Source: Lates calcarifer
Lineage: Eukaryota; Chordata; Actinopteri; Centropomidae
NCBI RefSeq assembly: GCF_001640805.2
Contig: NC_066848.1
Coordinates: 25,248,144 to 25,312,143 of the forward strand
Reading direction: 5' to 3'
DNA length: 64,000 nt
Of this stretch, positions 52,132 to 64,000 are shown piece by piece; the first letter of the stretch is position 1, and each line of letters begins with the position of its first letter. The position numbers and the translations under genes were made by a program. The notes below the pieces were generated by a model, which saw nothing but the letters and a program-made list of their open reading frames with translations, had not been told where the DNA came from and ran no database searches.

Positions 52132-54512
52132 ATGCTTATGTTCTTACAGATTTAACTTTGGTATGCAGACTTCTCGTTCACCAGTGCAATACAGTCACCA
52201 TCGTCCTGCATTTATTTGTAGCTCATAAAGCTGGAAATAATCACAAAGTTGAATTGTCAATGTAAAAATATTTTTTCTTTGCTTTATCACACTGAATAAT
52301 GTGGTGCCAAATATTTGTGTGTTTCTGTTCATGCTGAGGGAAGAATGAGAGGAGAGACAGCACCACACAGAAGGGAAGAGATTGTTGAGCATGATGTTAT
52401 TTATTTTTATGCATTGTAATGTACAATGAGAAATGTTCATTTATGCTTTTCATTTTTCATAGGCTTGATTTCTGAATTTATGGATTTCAGCAGCAGAAGC
52501 AGATTGACTGGGGCAGTTAGACTGATGTCTACACTGATGATTGTCTACTAAATGTGGTGCCTTGTTTTCCCACCTCAGTCTTGTTTGTCAGCCATTTAAC
52601 ACACGGAATATGATCATTTAATCATTATAGTAAATTAAGAGAGCCATTAGCCACTTAAACATCTGGTATTTACTGACTAATTACTGCGTTGCATGCAGTC
52701 AACTTAGCTGGCCACACTAATATATTAGAGAGTTGTATATATTGTAACACCTTCTATACAGTCTCAACAGGCTGCATTCACTCAAAATCTCATCCAGATT
52801 TCCTTCCATCCTCAACAGTTTGTAAATACAGGGTCTTCACTTTTGGAAAGGTGTTTGTCCAGTTCCATACTACATGCCAACTCTAAACATGCTCAAAATA
52901 TCCAGTGTTTTCAGAGTAGAGAAATGAGGAAATTAAGTCTAAACACTAAGTAACATACTGAATCTACAACCACAGTAGTGCTCTCAGTGAAATGTTAACA
53001 TGCAGATCTTTAGAAGCTGTAATTTACCATGCTCACCATCTTAAGTTGTGTCCAAAATCATTATTACACACAAGTCATCACACTGTATTATACTGGCACT
53101 AGGATACAAAAAAATCAACATACTATAATTTTGTAATAACATGAAATCAAATCAAACTATGACTCTTTGGATGCCACTTAAGATTTGACACTTGTGTTTG
53201 TTTTGTTTGTTTTGGCTGTTTCACAAACCATAATTTATTTTCTTCACCTGTGAACTGCTCTTCAATTTCCTTTGTGCATTGCATTGTGGGAAAGCGGTGT
53301 GCACACTCAGTAAACGCCTGTGTTTGGCATGCAGGCTGTCCGGTCTGTATGTATTTTGTTCCAGGGTGAGCACAACACACCACAGGCTTAAAATCTGTTT
53401 ACAGCTAGTAGGAAGTATATGTGCTAATTAACACTGAACATAAAGTATAGCAGAGACTGGTGGGAATATATACCACAAAACTGCAACAGCTATAGTTATT
53501 GTGGACAACACATCTTAAAGGTACAATATGCTGGATTTGTTGGTTGCTATTTGTAGTGTCTCCTCCCCAGCTCAGAGGGAGAGAGAGAGAGCAGCAGTCC
53601 CCTCCCTTGGTCAAATACACCTGCAACTCTTAATATATCCATGACATCAACAGAGAGCAAATAGAGAGACAGAGACAGTGATGTGAACTGGTTGCTACAT
53701 TTTTACTGAGTCTGTTATTGGCTGGGCGCTTCATGCCCAAAGGTTCCAGCCCAGAAACATCCCAAGTACAAAAATACAGGCAGAGCACAGTATCCCCTGC
53801 AGATTAACAGACCACACACTGCTAGTGGGCCACAGAGGGGTTGTTTTGTATGAGTTCAGACATCATTTTTTAGGGGAATCCTGTATATAATACCTCTGTA
53901 TTTTAGATAAGAGAGTCAGTGCTGCCAAGTACTGACCCACTAAACAAATAATTATAAATAGAGAACATGATAATTTTTGTGTTATTCATTTAGACACATT
54001 GACATTTTGGTGTCACGATCGAGTTGCATTGAGTGAAGAGCCAGAGGATCATCAAAGTTTCCAAAAACCTGCATTGAACTGCAGAGCAATCCATCCAGCA
54101 CTTAGTGTGCCTTTAAACTCTATTACAAATCACTGTTGAACAATATTTCATTTTCACGTACGGCTAGGGTTTGGTTATGTCTAGGCTGGTTTGTAGTGTT
54201 GCACAGTGTTGTACCAAGGGACTTCACAGACTATCTGAGTACAAGCAGACCATCAGCTGCTGTTTGAGGTGTAATCTATTGTCTTAAAACAACTCCCCCA
54301 CCCCACAGACACACACACACACACACAGTCAGGATGTCTAGTCACTTTAACAATTCAGTGTTGATCAAAGGATACATGATCTCAAGCTTCAGTCTCACTG
54401 TGAACAAAGGCTCTTTAATTGTCCTTAACGTCATTTAAATCACTGTGAATTATTCTTGTAACAGCTGTAAAAAGCTAGTTAGTAATGATTCAGTTGTTCT
54501 TAGCTGTTGAAT
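52132..54512. other. Intergenic spacer between yipf4 and birc6, left part
   Basis: No gene seen. It contains a GCTAA-type repeat scrap at 52985-53045 (TTTACCATGCTCACCATCTT), a GA-rich run near 53575-53595 and a short CA run near 54308-54328. Confidence 0.45.
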
Positions 54513-54680
54513 AGTGCATTCAGAAAGTATTCATACCCCTTCACTTTTGACATATCTTGTTATGTCACTGACTTGCGCTAAAATCGGTCACTAATCTACA
54601 ATCACTACCCGAGAATGACAAAGCAGAGCAGAATTTTAGATTTTTTTAAGAAAAAAAATATTCTTTATGTTCAAACTAAA
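54513..54680. mobile_element. Tc1-like terminal fragment
   Basis: AGTGCATTCAGAAAGTATTC followed by ATACCCCTTCACTTTTGACA is the terminal inverted repeat of an abundant fish Tc1 family. Only about 170 bases remain. It is of the same family type as the scrap at 6655-6800. Confidence 0.65.
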
Positions 54681-55248
54681 GCTTGATCTATTATGTAACA
54701 TGTTGATAATGGATGAGTCAAGATCTTGGTAAAAACTGAAATGAACTGAAATAGCTGAATCGTTTTTAATTGGTTAACCCATCTGTGGCTACTTATCTGA
54801 CTCCATGCTGTGTTAATTAGTTTAATTAATTATATAATCAGGAGGTATTGCTATATTCTGCTGGGATATAATTCTTACTTTCAAACTGGTGGTTTGATCA
54901 AAAGGTCTTAAATAAATGTAACTTGGTGAACCTGCAGAAACTCGAATAACAAAACTTGTGATAATCATTTGTACTCAGAAACATAAGGATGGAGTAACTT
55001 CATTGCCATTCTTCCTGCTGCAGATCCAACACTTTCCTCGCTAATGATGTTTGCAGTGAAGGTTCACCTTCATGTTGCTCTGAATATTGTAAATATAATT
55101 TCTTCTTCTCTTCAAATGATGTCATCCACACGAGTCAGTAATTATCATTATCACAAAGTGAAACTGTTGACAGAGACAATTTGTCAATTTTCTTCAGAGC
55201 CATGTGTCAAACCTGGATGAGAAAGAACATGTTTGCACAAACATCATA

Positions 55249-55945
55249 CACTGCTCAAAAAAATTAAGGGAACACTTAAAGTAAGTCACTCATTGGATCT
55301 TGATGAAAGAATTATTCAAGGCGAAAATATTTACTGATGTACATTGTATGATGTGTTTAGAAAAAAATGACAACAACGGCCAGTGGAAACCAAAATCGCC
55401 AACCCACTGAGGGCTGGATTCAAACTGACACAGAAAATCTAAGTAAAAAACTGAAATCACAGGGTGATCCAACTTGTGTGAATTTCATCACAGCGACAGA
55501 GTGTATGAGGGTCATGGAGATCGGTTTCTGGTCTTCTGGTGTCTCCTCCAAGCTTTTGAGACTGTGCTGGGAGACGCAGCAAACCGTCTCACAACCACAT
55601 ATGGATGTGCCATCCTGGAGGAGTTGGACTACGTGTGCAACCTGATTGGGCAGGTATGACCTTGTGCTACCATCAGTGACAAGGACACTAGCAGAACACA
55701 AAACTTGAAAAGAATCAGTGAGGAAAGGATTAGGAGAGAGAAACATGTATAACCATTCCCTTTTGGGGGTTGTCTTGCTGTTTCCTCTCCATTCATCCTG
55801 TTTTCACTTTCATTTGCACCAAAGTAAGAGAAACTGATTCACAATCACTTGAGAGTCCTAAATGGACAGACTGATATCCCCAAAGTTTAACTGACTCAGT
55901 ATTATACTGTGATGAGTAAGTGTTCCTTTAATTTTTTGAGCAGTG
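55249..55945 (-). mobile_element. Tc1-like miniature transposon flanked by TA
   Basis: The left terminus CACTGCTCAAAAAAATTAAG and right terminus TTAATTTTTTGAGCAGTG are inverted repeats, and each is bordered by the dinucleotide TA, the mariner target duplication. The element is 697 bases. On the - strand it keeps the N-terminal DNA-binding start of a Tc1 transposase (QVAHVVQLLQDGTS) and then loses all similarity, so the catalytic domain is deleted. Confidence 0.85.
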
Positions 55946-57180
55946 TATTTATTTTTTAATTTTTTTGTAATCTCTTGTATTATATTGTGTACGTCTTGTA
56001 TATTGTGTACATTTTCATATTTCTATTTGTATTTAAATCTCTTCTATAGTGCATAGTCTGTCTTCGTGGAGCACCCACAATTTCATTGTACTTAACTGTA
56101 CAATGACAATAAAGCCTAAAAAAAACTTGAACAAAGACCTGGGTGTAAATGATTGATAGGGACAAAACAGTTTGGAATCTAATTGATTAATTAACATTTT
56201 ACAGCTGTTTCATCTTCATCAAATCACAGGAAACTAAAGTTTGACTGTGGTTGGACAAAACAAGTCATGTGAAAGTGTCATACGACTTTGAGCTCAGAGA
56301 AACTGTGATGGAGAATTTCTCACTTTTATATTGTGTTTTACTAATCAAATGACACATAGATCAATCAAGAAAATAATCGACAGATGAATCCATCATAAAA
56401 AATAATTTCTATACTATCCTGGCCTCTTGGCGTATGCTGTTCCAGCCTGCTATGTGCAGGACTGTCTCAGGGTCATCTTTGCACAGCCTGTACCTTGGGT
56501 CCTGTCTGCTGTGGTAGACCTCAGCCTCTATGGATCTGGTTGCGTAGGGCCTGTTCTTGTGCTGCTGTGATCAGAGCCTCTGTGCTATCTTTCAGACTGG
56601 CCCTTTCTAACCACTGATAGGATTTCTAGATACTACTATCATCATCACTTAACCTACGAGTTAGTTCCCAACTAAGTAGGCTTGTTAGCTTGGTGAAATA
56701 GCATGTAGTTATAGACATGTATCAGTCACCCTCTGGTGATTAATTTGACCTTGGTAACAGTTACCCCTGTCATTAATATTGGCTGTTACTACCATTGAAG
56801 GGAGCTTTTTTTCATGGTGACAAGAGTAACCACGTGGTCAAGGTAATGGAATAGTTGTAGTTGTCTACTGCTTAAAGTGGAAACAAACATATACTTGATA
56901 CTATAAAAAGCAGGTTTGACATCATGATTGACAGCTGTGGTTGACTCACAATCGGGTAACTTCCTAACTCCCCCATCAGTTACTGCGCACTTGTATCCAA
57001 GATATTTTGTCTTCATTTTTGCACAGTGGGAGGAAGTGGAGACGTGTCGTCCATCTTCCAACAGCTGTTGGTCTGGACCAAAGTGCTTATCTTTTTCGGT
57101 CAACAAGCTGACCCATGACACAAACACCCTGACATGTTCAAGATGAGAATGGACAGATCAGATTAGATTACTGTATTTGG
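55946..57180. other. Intergenic spacer between transposon and LINE remnants
   Basis: No gene or recognisable element. The open frames at about 56789-57127 on both strands overlap each other and lack domain features. Confidence 0.4.
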
Positions 57181-57520
57181 TACAGGCCACGAGGGCTCAA
57201 AATATTTCTCCCTGATGCTTAAAAATTCTAATAGCAAGGCCTCTAACCTGAAGTCAGCCTGGGAATCTGATCTCAACCTTTCATTTAGGGAGAATGGAAC
57301 AACATCTCAAATAAGTATAACAAAACCTCACAGGAATCAGAACAGTGCAGTTAAAATAATGAACAGAGTACACTGGTCCCCACTGAGGTTACACAGGGTG
57401 AAATTAGGGGATGGCCTGAATTGCTGGAGATGGAGAGGGAGCATTGGTACACTTATCGATATGTTGTTGTCCAAAATGACATCTTTTCTCTCTGTTTGTT
57501 TTAAGATAAAAACTGGAAAC
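57180..57520 (+). mobile_element. L1-like LINE remnant
   Basis: The + strand frame at 57215-57553 has the L1 ORF2 C-terminal order: LKSAWESDLNLSFRENG, then KIMNRVHWSPLRLHRVKLGD, then NCWRWRGSIGTLIDML, matching the usual WE.DL, H...Y/W.TP.RL and CWRC...GTL.HM blocks. The second Cys of the metal-binding motif is replaced (CWRW), and no upstream reverse transcriptase core is present, so it is a dead scrap. Confidence 0.65.
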
Positions 57521-57819
57521 AAAAAACTGACAGATACTTGCAGTAGACTATAAGATTACTATTTAATGCAGGCCAGTACAATAACTGCTAGGCTCCATCT
57601 GTGTAGCTCTGATATGAAGTTGATTCCATGTGTCAGATTCAGCTGTGAGGTAATGCTTGAAGTACTACTTTGTGGTGTTATTTAATTGGACTGCATAATA
57701 CAGCTGTTGGCCACAATGGAAGAAAACACTGTAATCTTTTTTTTCTATTTGATGGGATTTGATGCAGAGCTATTATTTTGGTGTTCCTATTATTTTGTCC
57801 ATCTATTTGTTCCCGTTTG

Positions 57820-58310
57820 CACTTGGTGTTATCGCGAGAGGTGGCGGAGAGATACGCTAGCTCCGTTTACCTATCGTGTAACTGACAGAAAGCCTAGCCT
57901 GGAGTTCCTTAGCGCTGATGGTGAATAGCCACTGCTGCGGTAACGGGCGGAGGAGAAGAAGCCGCAGAAGGAGTCAGGAGTGGCAGAGGAGTGATAGTTC
58001 GGAGTTAGTCTTTTAGATTTAGCAGTATTACGTGTATCATCGGATCCTCACAAACCCCAAAAGAGAAGGGAAGGGAAAATAAGGAAAGATGGCGGCCGCG
58101 GCCTCGCCGGGCTCCGGCTCGTCCACCTCCTCAGACTGGATTGTGCTGAGAGACGGTTGCCTGCGTTGCGACGAGGAGGGCCTGCGAAGCCTTTCCTACC
58201 ACCCGGCCCTCAACGCTATCTTGGCCGTTACCAGCCGTGGTAGTATCAAAGTAATTGACGGCACTTCGGGGGCCATTCTCCAGGCTTCAGCGTTGCACGG
58301 TAAGCACCAG
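57820..58310 (+). promoter_or_regulatory. CpG-rich promoter and leader region of birc6
   Basis: CpG density rises sharply from about 57820 through the first coding exon, in contrast to the AT-rich flanks, and there is no TATA box. This fits a broad housekeeping-type promoter. The exact transcription start cannot be read. Confidence 0.55.
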
Positions 58311-61300
58311 AGCCCCTGTCAAGCCCTGACACCAGTAGTTTCAGTTTTGACAAACCAGCCACTGACTGTCAACAGACACCAAACACGACAGAGGCTGAGT
58401 TGTAACCTCAGCTAACGTTAGCTGTTCCTAGCAGTTATATTGGGGCCTAACGCTAGTTAGATTATTTGGCAAACCGAACTCGGTTAGTTTGCTTGTCCTG
58501 TTTCTGCAAAAACACAATCTTCGGATGTTGATTTCTATGTGATCAAATTAAAATCAGAGCTTCTTGAATGCCAGTGTTTGCAACTGTTACCACACAACAT
58601 GACATATTTACTGTGTAAGCTAATAGCTAGCTAGTTAACTTAGCACAGTGCTAGTTAGCCGGGCAACCTTCCTTGTCAGTTTCTGTTATTCTAGTGGTCA
58701 GTCACGATAACGTTACGTCGTTAAAAGTGCAGTTCATATATTGAACACCTGAAGTAGTGCACCTACTATTACTTTGTGTAAGGCAGTACACTGTGTCAAT
58801 GTGAGTTGCTGCAGTAGCCACAAAGCTAGCTAGTGGGTGTCTAGCTGCTTAATTTTACAGACTGTCGTGCGCACCGTCAATCATTGGGAGACATTGGTGT
58901 GATGCTCAAAGTAAATTGACTGGATGTTGTAGAGTTGGTGTTCTGGGGCCTTGCTTGCTTTCTGGACAAATATGGATAATTCAGTCAGATAATCAGCTTA
59001 TTACGTGTATTGCTGGAGATGCATGTCTACACACAATTCCCTGTCACAGTGTCCAAACAGGACATTACAAAGTTTCCGAAAGAGTTAGATTCTCAAGCTG
59101 TGCTCCACACTCTCCTGGTAACTGCAGCATTGATCGTTGTCCGCTTTGGTCACACATCGCAGTATGTGTCACAGTGTTTTGGAAAATTGTGAAAGAGAAA
59201 TAAGTTGGGTGGCCTATAGACAGTAGCCTGTTAGTACTGCACGATTTGTTTACATCTGAAATGACGTTAATCTGCTGGTGGATGACAGGGTTTCTGGAAG
59301 AGCTTTCACTACTCTAGTTTTTGTTAGTGTGGCTGTTGACTGTAAACAGTATTACTACACATGCAGTCACTTACCTAAATACTGTTTTACTGATTTCAGA
59401 ACTCTGTTAGTTTGTACTGGCCATTGTGCTTGATATGCTTCAGCCCATTAAGGATTGTATCTGATGTCCTTAGGATAAAGCATCTTTTGGGAAATGAGAC
59501 TTTAAGGAGATAGACACTACTTGTTGATGGAATACTGTAAGTCTTACAACCACCATCACCATCTATTTGGTCTGTCATGTTTTTAGAGGCAACTTCATGC
59601 TGTAAATAGCTGATATAAAAGTAATATTGATCCCATGGAGGTTGTGTATGTTCGTAGTGTACATGACACTACACCTCTGGAAAACAAAATGAAGAATTGA
59701 ACAAATAGACTTATAGTTTCACTGCTAGTCTGTGTCTTTAGTATACTTTCAGTTTACTGTAATTTCAGTTCATTTTCAAAGCTTGTGTTGGGAAAAATGG
59801 TGGCGAACAGTGGTACTTTGCTCTCTGTACTCTCCTGTATCATTAGAGGGAAGAAAAACAAAAGAGAGATATGGAAAAGGTCTGAAAATATATTTGGATG
59901 GTTGAATGTTTTCTAGTTAATTTCTTTGTTGAATTTACATGGTATACTTTTTTTCCTGTGAAAAAATATCAGTGTGGTCAAAGCCCTCATGGCATGTTAA
60001 TATCTCACTGCATTTGTTCAGTGCCTACCAAGTTCATGATCCAAAATAACCCAACAGATGGAAAGCTGTGACAGTTTGCTGTTAGATTGGTGTGAGTGCT
60101 TCAGCTCCTTTAAGAACCAGGGTCTAGATACAAAGAAACTAATATGTTAAATAATTTTGTTAAAACAGTTCTCCGCTCAGTCAAACAACACTCAATTGTG
60201 TGGCAAGGGGAATTGAATATTATTACATCAGAGAAAAAAAACAGCAATTTGTTATTACAGCAGTATTAATTAGCATTTGTTCCTCTATAAAAGCTAGAAA
60301 TAATCTGTTGCTTTCATCACTTTGTTGTATTCTGTGCTCCGGTGAATTTTGCCAAGGACTGGTTACTGATCTTTAGATACAGACTGATTTGGCTCTCACA
60401 TATATTATAACAACATAAGGATAACTCCTCTAGCACAGACCTCAGTCCATCACATTGTCTTTGAACCAGCATCTGGAATGCAATGACAATTCCATACTGA
60501 ATCATCAGATTACAACCCTGTACACAGTTGTATGCTCATTCATCTGCTTGGTTGCTTAGCTAGAACAGGAAAATTGCAGAAAGATTCATTCAGTAGAAAT
60601 TCCCTGCACACACAGGGGATGTTTAGATCATCTTCATTTCTTAATAGTCATACATGATTACATCTTCAAGCTAGGTGTTCTGCATCATGGCTTCCTCAGG
60701 CTCACTCAATAATAAATTATTCTGCAACAAATGTCTACTTTAAAAGATTCTGGTGGCTCTCAATAGCCTGTGGACAGTTGAAAATCACATCACACACATT
60801 TCCATTTCTAAGTTATTAATAAAATATAAAATGTATATATTACTATACATATATAATACATAATAAGATATATGTATCAAAGACAGCATTGAATTTATTG
60901 TAATCTGCATCATAGTTAAGGATACACCAATATCATCATAACAGGAAAAAATATACACAAAATTCAGAATACACAGTTAAAACATAATGTGAAAACAAAT
61001 CTTGTATGCCAAAAAACATAGCTGAAATTCTATCTCTTATCCAATCCTGGCAGCAGGGAGGGATTGTGCCTCTACTCTCCCTATATAAGTTACCTGCAGG
61101 TATAGAGAACAGAGGAGATCTGGTTTTAAATCCAGAACTTCATTTAAACCAGCAGTTTGCCTTCTATTACTGACAGTTGCATCTTTTGACTTTTTAAAGG
61201 TTGTCCAAGTTTTTATTAGCATCCATGCTACTCCCAATGATTGGCACACTGACAGATAACTGTAAGAGAAGACTGACCATGGTAGAAAAAAACAGGAAAT

Positions 61301-63255
61301 CCCCTAATTGATAAAGGAAAATTGGTCAGAATTATTTGCACTGGGGTGGGGAGTGTAGAGGGGTAGCTGGAGTCATGAAATCAGTATTTTCAAAGTCCTG
61401 ACTATGGCCCTGATGATAATTTGAGTGGTCTGCTGTCAGATCTAGTGAAGAGAAGACAACTCTATATGAAAAAGTCTCTGTCAAACTGGAAAAACTGATC
61501 CATCAAAGTGGACTTGAGCAGTTGTACTGTAATTGTGATGCCTGGTGCAGATGCAGACGTTTGAGACCAATGATTCATTCCTAAACATACTCTATACTCC
61601 ACATTAAGTGTCTGTGAATCACTGATGGTGATTAGCACAAGTTGTAGTGACACTAATCTAGAAAAAATATACCATTTATTGGCGAAAGATTTTAAAACAA
61701 ATTCATTCCTAATTTTTGATGTTGCTTCCAAATCGGATTTTGGGAAAGTCTGCAGTCTGCTTCCTCAAATCATGAACTCAAATTACTGGTGAAAAATGCA
61801 AAAAGCAAACAAACAAAAACTTTAAAAACATTTAAACAGGTACAGTTCTGAAGGTCCCCGTCTACCCATGATAAACTTCAAAATGTAAACCATCTTAATT
61901 CCAGTTTGTTTCCCCTGTCATCTGTTAACTCAAGCCTAGTCATAAGATTTCAGTTATTTTCATACTTACATATTTTACTCATTTTACACAGAGTGTTGAC
62001 ATGCAGTACATTTCTCATCAAAGGGCTCTTCAGGTTGGTTTTAAATTTTTGCCAGCTATGTTCTGGTTCAGCTATGTTCTTTACTGGGTACATTTGTTTT
62101 TGTTGATCTTAAGGAATGATCTTTATGTGGTCATGAAGAAGCCACAGTCACCTTTATCCACAGACCGTACGGCAAGACAACACATGATGTGGGCTAAGTG
62201 ACACGTCATTGTTTTTATTGTGGCATCTGGATTACTAAAGATTGATAAAAATCATTTGTATGTGTGGGCAAGGTTAAAAATTAAATAACAGATTATGTCG
62301 TCTGTTCATCAATGAGGGGGAAGTTGTAGTTATCTTCTCTGAGGACCCTGAATTGGTCACTGCAGTTAAAATTAGTGTTATTACTCCTGTTTCATTAAAA
62401 CACTAATAAGAGATGATATACTTTTACAACTTGAAGATGTTCTTTTCATTGTTCAGTATTCATAGTGAAGCATGATAACACCTGATTTAATTTTATGTCA
62501 AGCTTTCAAACAGTAGTTTGTGTATTATTGTCTGTGTTAGGACCCACCTGTCAATCATCACCTTTTCAAGCTAGTGGAGAAGTCAGTGGGAGATGGCTCA
62601 GTGAGTATAGTCAGGGAAATTAAATGGAAGGTTAAGCTTAATGTGTGCAAATATAAAAGGGTTTAAATTTATGGCCACTAAACACTACTGACAGTAATGT
62701 AAAGCCTTAGGGCAGTGCAGGAAAGGATAAAAAAAGTGCTGATAGAATTAGTTTGTATTGATCATGAGATGATTTTTTAAGAAAACCTGTGGAGTTTCAT
62801 AAATACTTTATCCATTTACAGACAGTAGAGCAGCTGATGCGCTCAGTGTAAAAGGTGACTTGTTAATCAGAATAAATGTTTGGCTTTGATTTGCTTGGCA
62901 CAAGATGGCAGACCAAACATTCCTTGTATTATCTTCTCAAAATGAGGCTTCACCAAAGACAGATGTAACTGACATGGTGTTTTTCAGGCAGTATTTTTGG
63001 ACCTTATCTTCTTGCCTTTCTCCTTCAAACTTCCTGACACTGTGTGCTGTGTTGTCCTCTGTCTCTATTCCAGCTAAACCTGGCGGTCGTGTCAGGTGTC
63101 AGTACTTTCCCGCAGTGGACAAGGTGCTTTTTGTGGACGACTATGCAGTGGGATGCAGGAAGGACCTGAATGGCATCCTGCTCCTGGACACAGCCCTCCA
63201 GCCTCCAGTGGCCAAGCCTGAGGATATGGTTCAGCTGGAGCTGCCGGTCACAGAG
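58089..63255 (+). CDS. birc6: BIRC6/BRUCE giant IAP and ubiquitin-conjugating enzyme, first two exons (partial)
   Basis: BIRC6 (Apollon) is a protein of nearly 5000 residues that inhibits caspases and ubiquitinates pro-apoptotic and autophagy factors through a C-terminal UBC domain. Only the N-terminus is in the window. Exon 1 is 58089-58299 and exon 2 is 63074-63255; they join in phase 1 to give 131 complete codons. The protein begins MAAAASPGSGSS, then VLRDGCLRCDEEGLRSLSYH, ALNAILAVTSRGSIKVIDG, and in exon 2 KVLFVDDYAVGCRKDLNGIL and VQLELPVTE. This is nearly identical to human and is the first part of the N-terminal beta-propeller region. An in-frame TAA at 58080-58082 fixes the start. The BIR and UBC domains must lie beyond the right edge. 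The next human exon begins AQQLLSAC; it is not found before 64000. Confidence 0.93.
58300..63073 (+). other. First intron of birc6
   Basis: A 4.8-kb intron between a consensus donor (GTAAGC) and acceptor (CTATTCCAG). No nested gene or strong transposon signature was seen. The open frames at 58916-59203 and 62905-63100 are intronic read-through without homology. Confidence 0.7.
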
Positions 63256-64000
63256 GTAAGAGACGACTTAACCGTGGCCATCTTCTGCTGTTCACAGCAA
63301 CACCAGGAAGCACCTCACGGAGGTGGTTACTGTCACCTGATATGTGACACCAGTTGTTGTGTTTGGCCTGGATAGATGTGTTTACTCTAAGCCCATTGTT
63401 CCACAGAGTATAAGCCCTCTGACAGATGAAAGCCAAAGTAAAACCTTTGACAACAATAATTCAGCAGGTGAGCACTGAGGGAGTATATACTCCCTCAGAT
63501 TACTTTAGAATCACACTGGCCTTTCTCACACTCATCCACAGTCGGTGGACGACAGTTTTTTGTCACAGTGGCTCGTGGTGGAGAAAAGTCCTCTGATTGT
63601 TGAATTCTGTGTTCAAGTTGACAATCATCCAAATACTGGTCAGCTTTTCTACATATTTTTCTACACACAGTATGCGTGCGTGTGTGTGTGTGTGTGTGTG
63701 TGGAGTCATCTAGAAGCACCAAATGAAATTAACTGCACATTGTCTCTCAACAAAAGCTGGAAATACTGTACTAAAACAACATTTCCAGTGAAAACATGTG
63801 AAATGTGCATATGTCCATAGGTCTTGGAAAATCCAATTGGCTTTTTGTTGATGCTGACTTGTGGGTTGTCTTTCATGTGTCTTGTATGTAGCTTGGAAAC
63901 GGTGCAGAATTGCATTCTAAAACCCAGTAGTATTTATTTCTGAAGCCCTAATAGGAACATTGTTATCATTATTACCACGATCACCTGTGCCATTCTACCA
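63256..64000 (+). other. Start of birc6 intron 2, to the window edge
   Basis: No third exon recognised. A (GT)n run lies at 63676-63702. An exon-like 61-base segment at 63407-63467 was rejected because it would break the frame. Confidence 0.55.
63676..63702. repeat. (GT)n microsatellite
   Basis: About 13 GT units, starting with GCGTGCG variation at the left edge. Confidence 0.9.

Noticed and set aside
63407..63467. Exon-like 61-base segment with CACAG before it and GTGAGC after it, in birc6 intron 2
   Set aside because: Inserting 61 bases after exon 2 (phase 0) would shift the frame, and it does not match the expected next residues AQQLLSAC. Probably chance splice-site resemblance.

Overview
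The window is vertebrate nuclear DNA, most likely from a percomorph-type teleost fish. Four genes read as clear fish orthologues of vertebrate genes, with short GT-AG introns. The intergenic DNA carries dispersed repeats typical of teleosts: Tc1/mariner remnants and miniatures, L1-like LINE scraps, (CA)n and (TA)n arrays, and two recurring fish repeat consensus types. There are no operons, phage genes or CRISPR arrays, and I did not recognise any RNA gene.

Layout. Positions 1-6025 are gene-poor; a foldback Tc1-derived element lies at about 4162-4657. The edaradd gene (ectodysplasin receptor adaptor, death domain) runs on the + strand, with recognisable coding exons at 6026-10867; its first exon is not identified. 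An AHNAK-like scaffold gene (PDZ-type exons plus one giant repeat exon) is on the - strand at 14437-19105, with a possible first exon ending at 21423. From 21.5 to 32.2 kb there is repeat-rich intergenic DNA. The mismatch-repair and resection nuclease gene exo1 is on the - strand, with 13 coding exons at 32358-43203 and a probable non-coding first exon near 44865-44950. The Golgi membrane protein gene yipf4 is on the + strand (47974-51935, six exons, complete). The start of birc6 (giant IAP and E2/E3 ubiquitin ligase) is on the + strand (exons 1 and 2 at 58089-63255) and runs off the right edge.

These genes do not form one pathway. The neighbourhood joins edaradd and exo1, which in human lie on distal 1q, to the yipf4-birc6 pair, which in human lies on 2p22. 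The window therefore documents a teleost synteny block with an AHNAK-like gene inside it.

Points most worth a second look: (1) the exo1 exons do not join in frame exactly at the conserved MLH1-binding motif, so either one base is wrong or inserted, or a downstream acceptor removes that motif; (2) a similar one-base frame break lies in the second PDZ exon of the AHNAK-like gene; (3) exo1 keeps the human-like choice between a short C-terminus (intron read-through) and a long one (spliced terminal exon); (4) a 36-base copy of the AHNAK repeat exon sits about 2.4 kb upstream of that gene, fused to a dispersed repeat; (5) a nearly 500-base foldback Tc1 derivative lies upstream of edaradd. I found no wholly new biological system.
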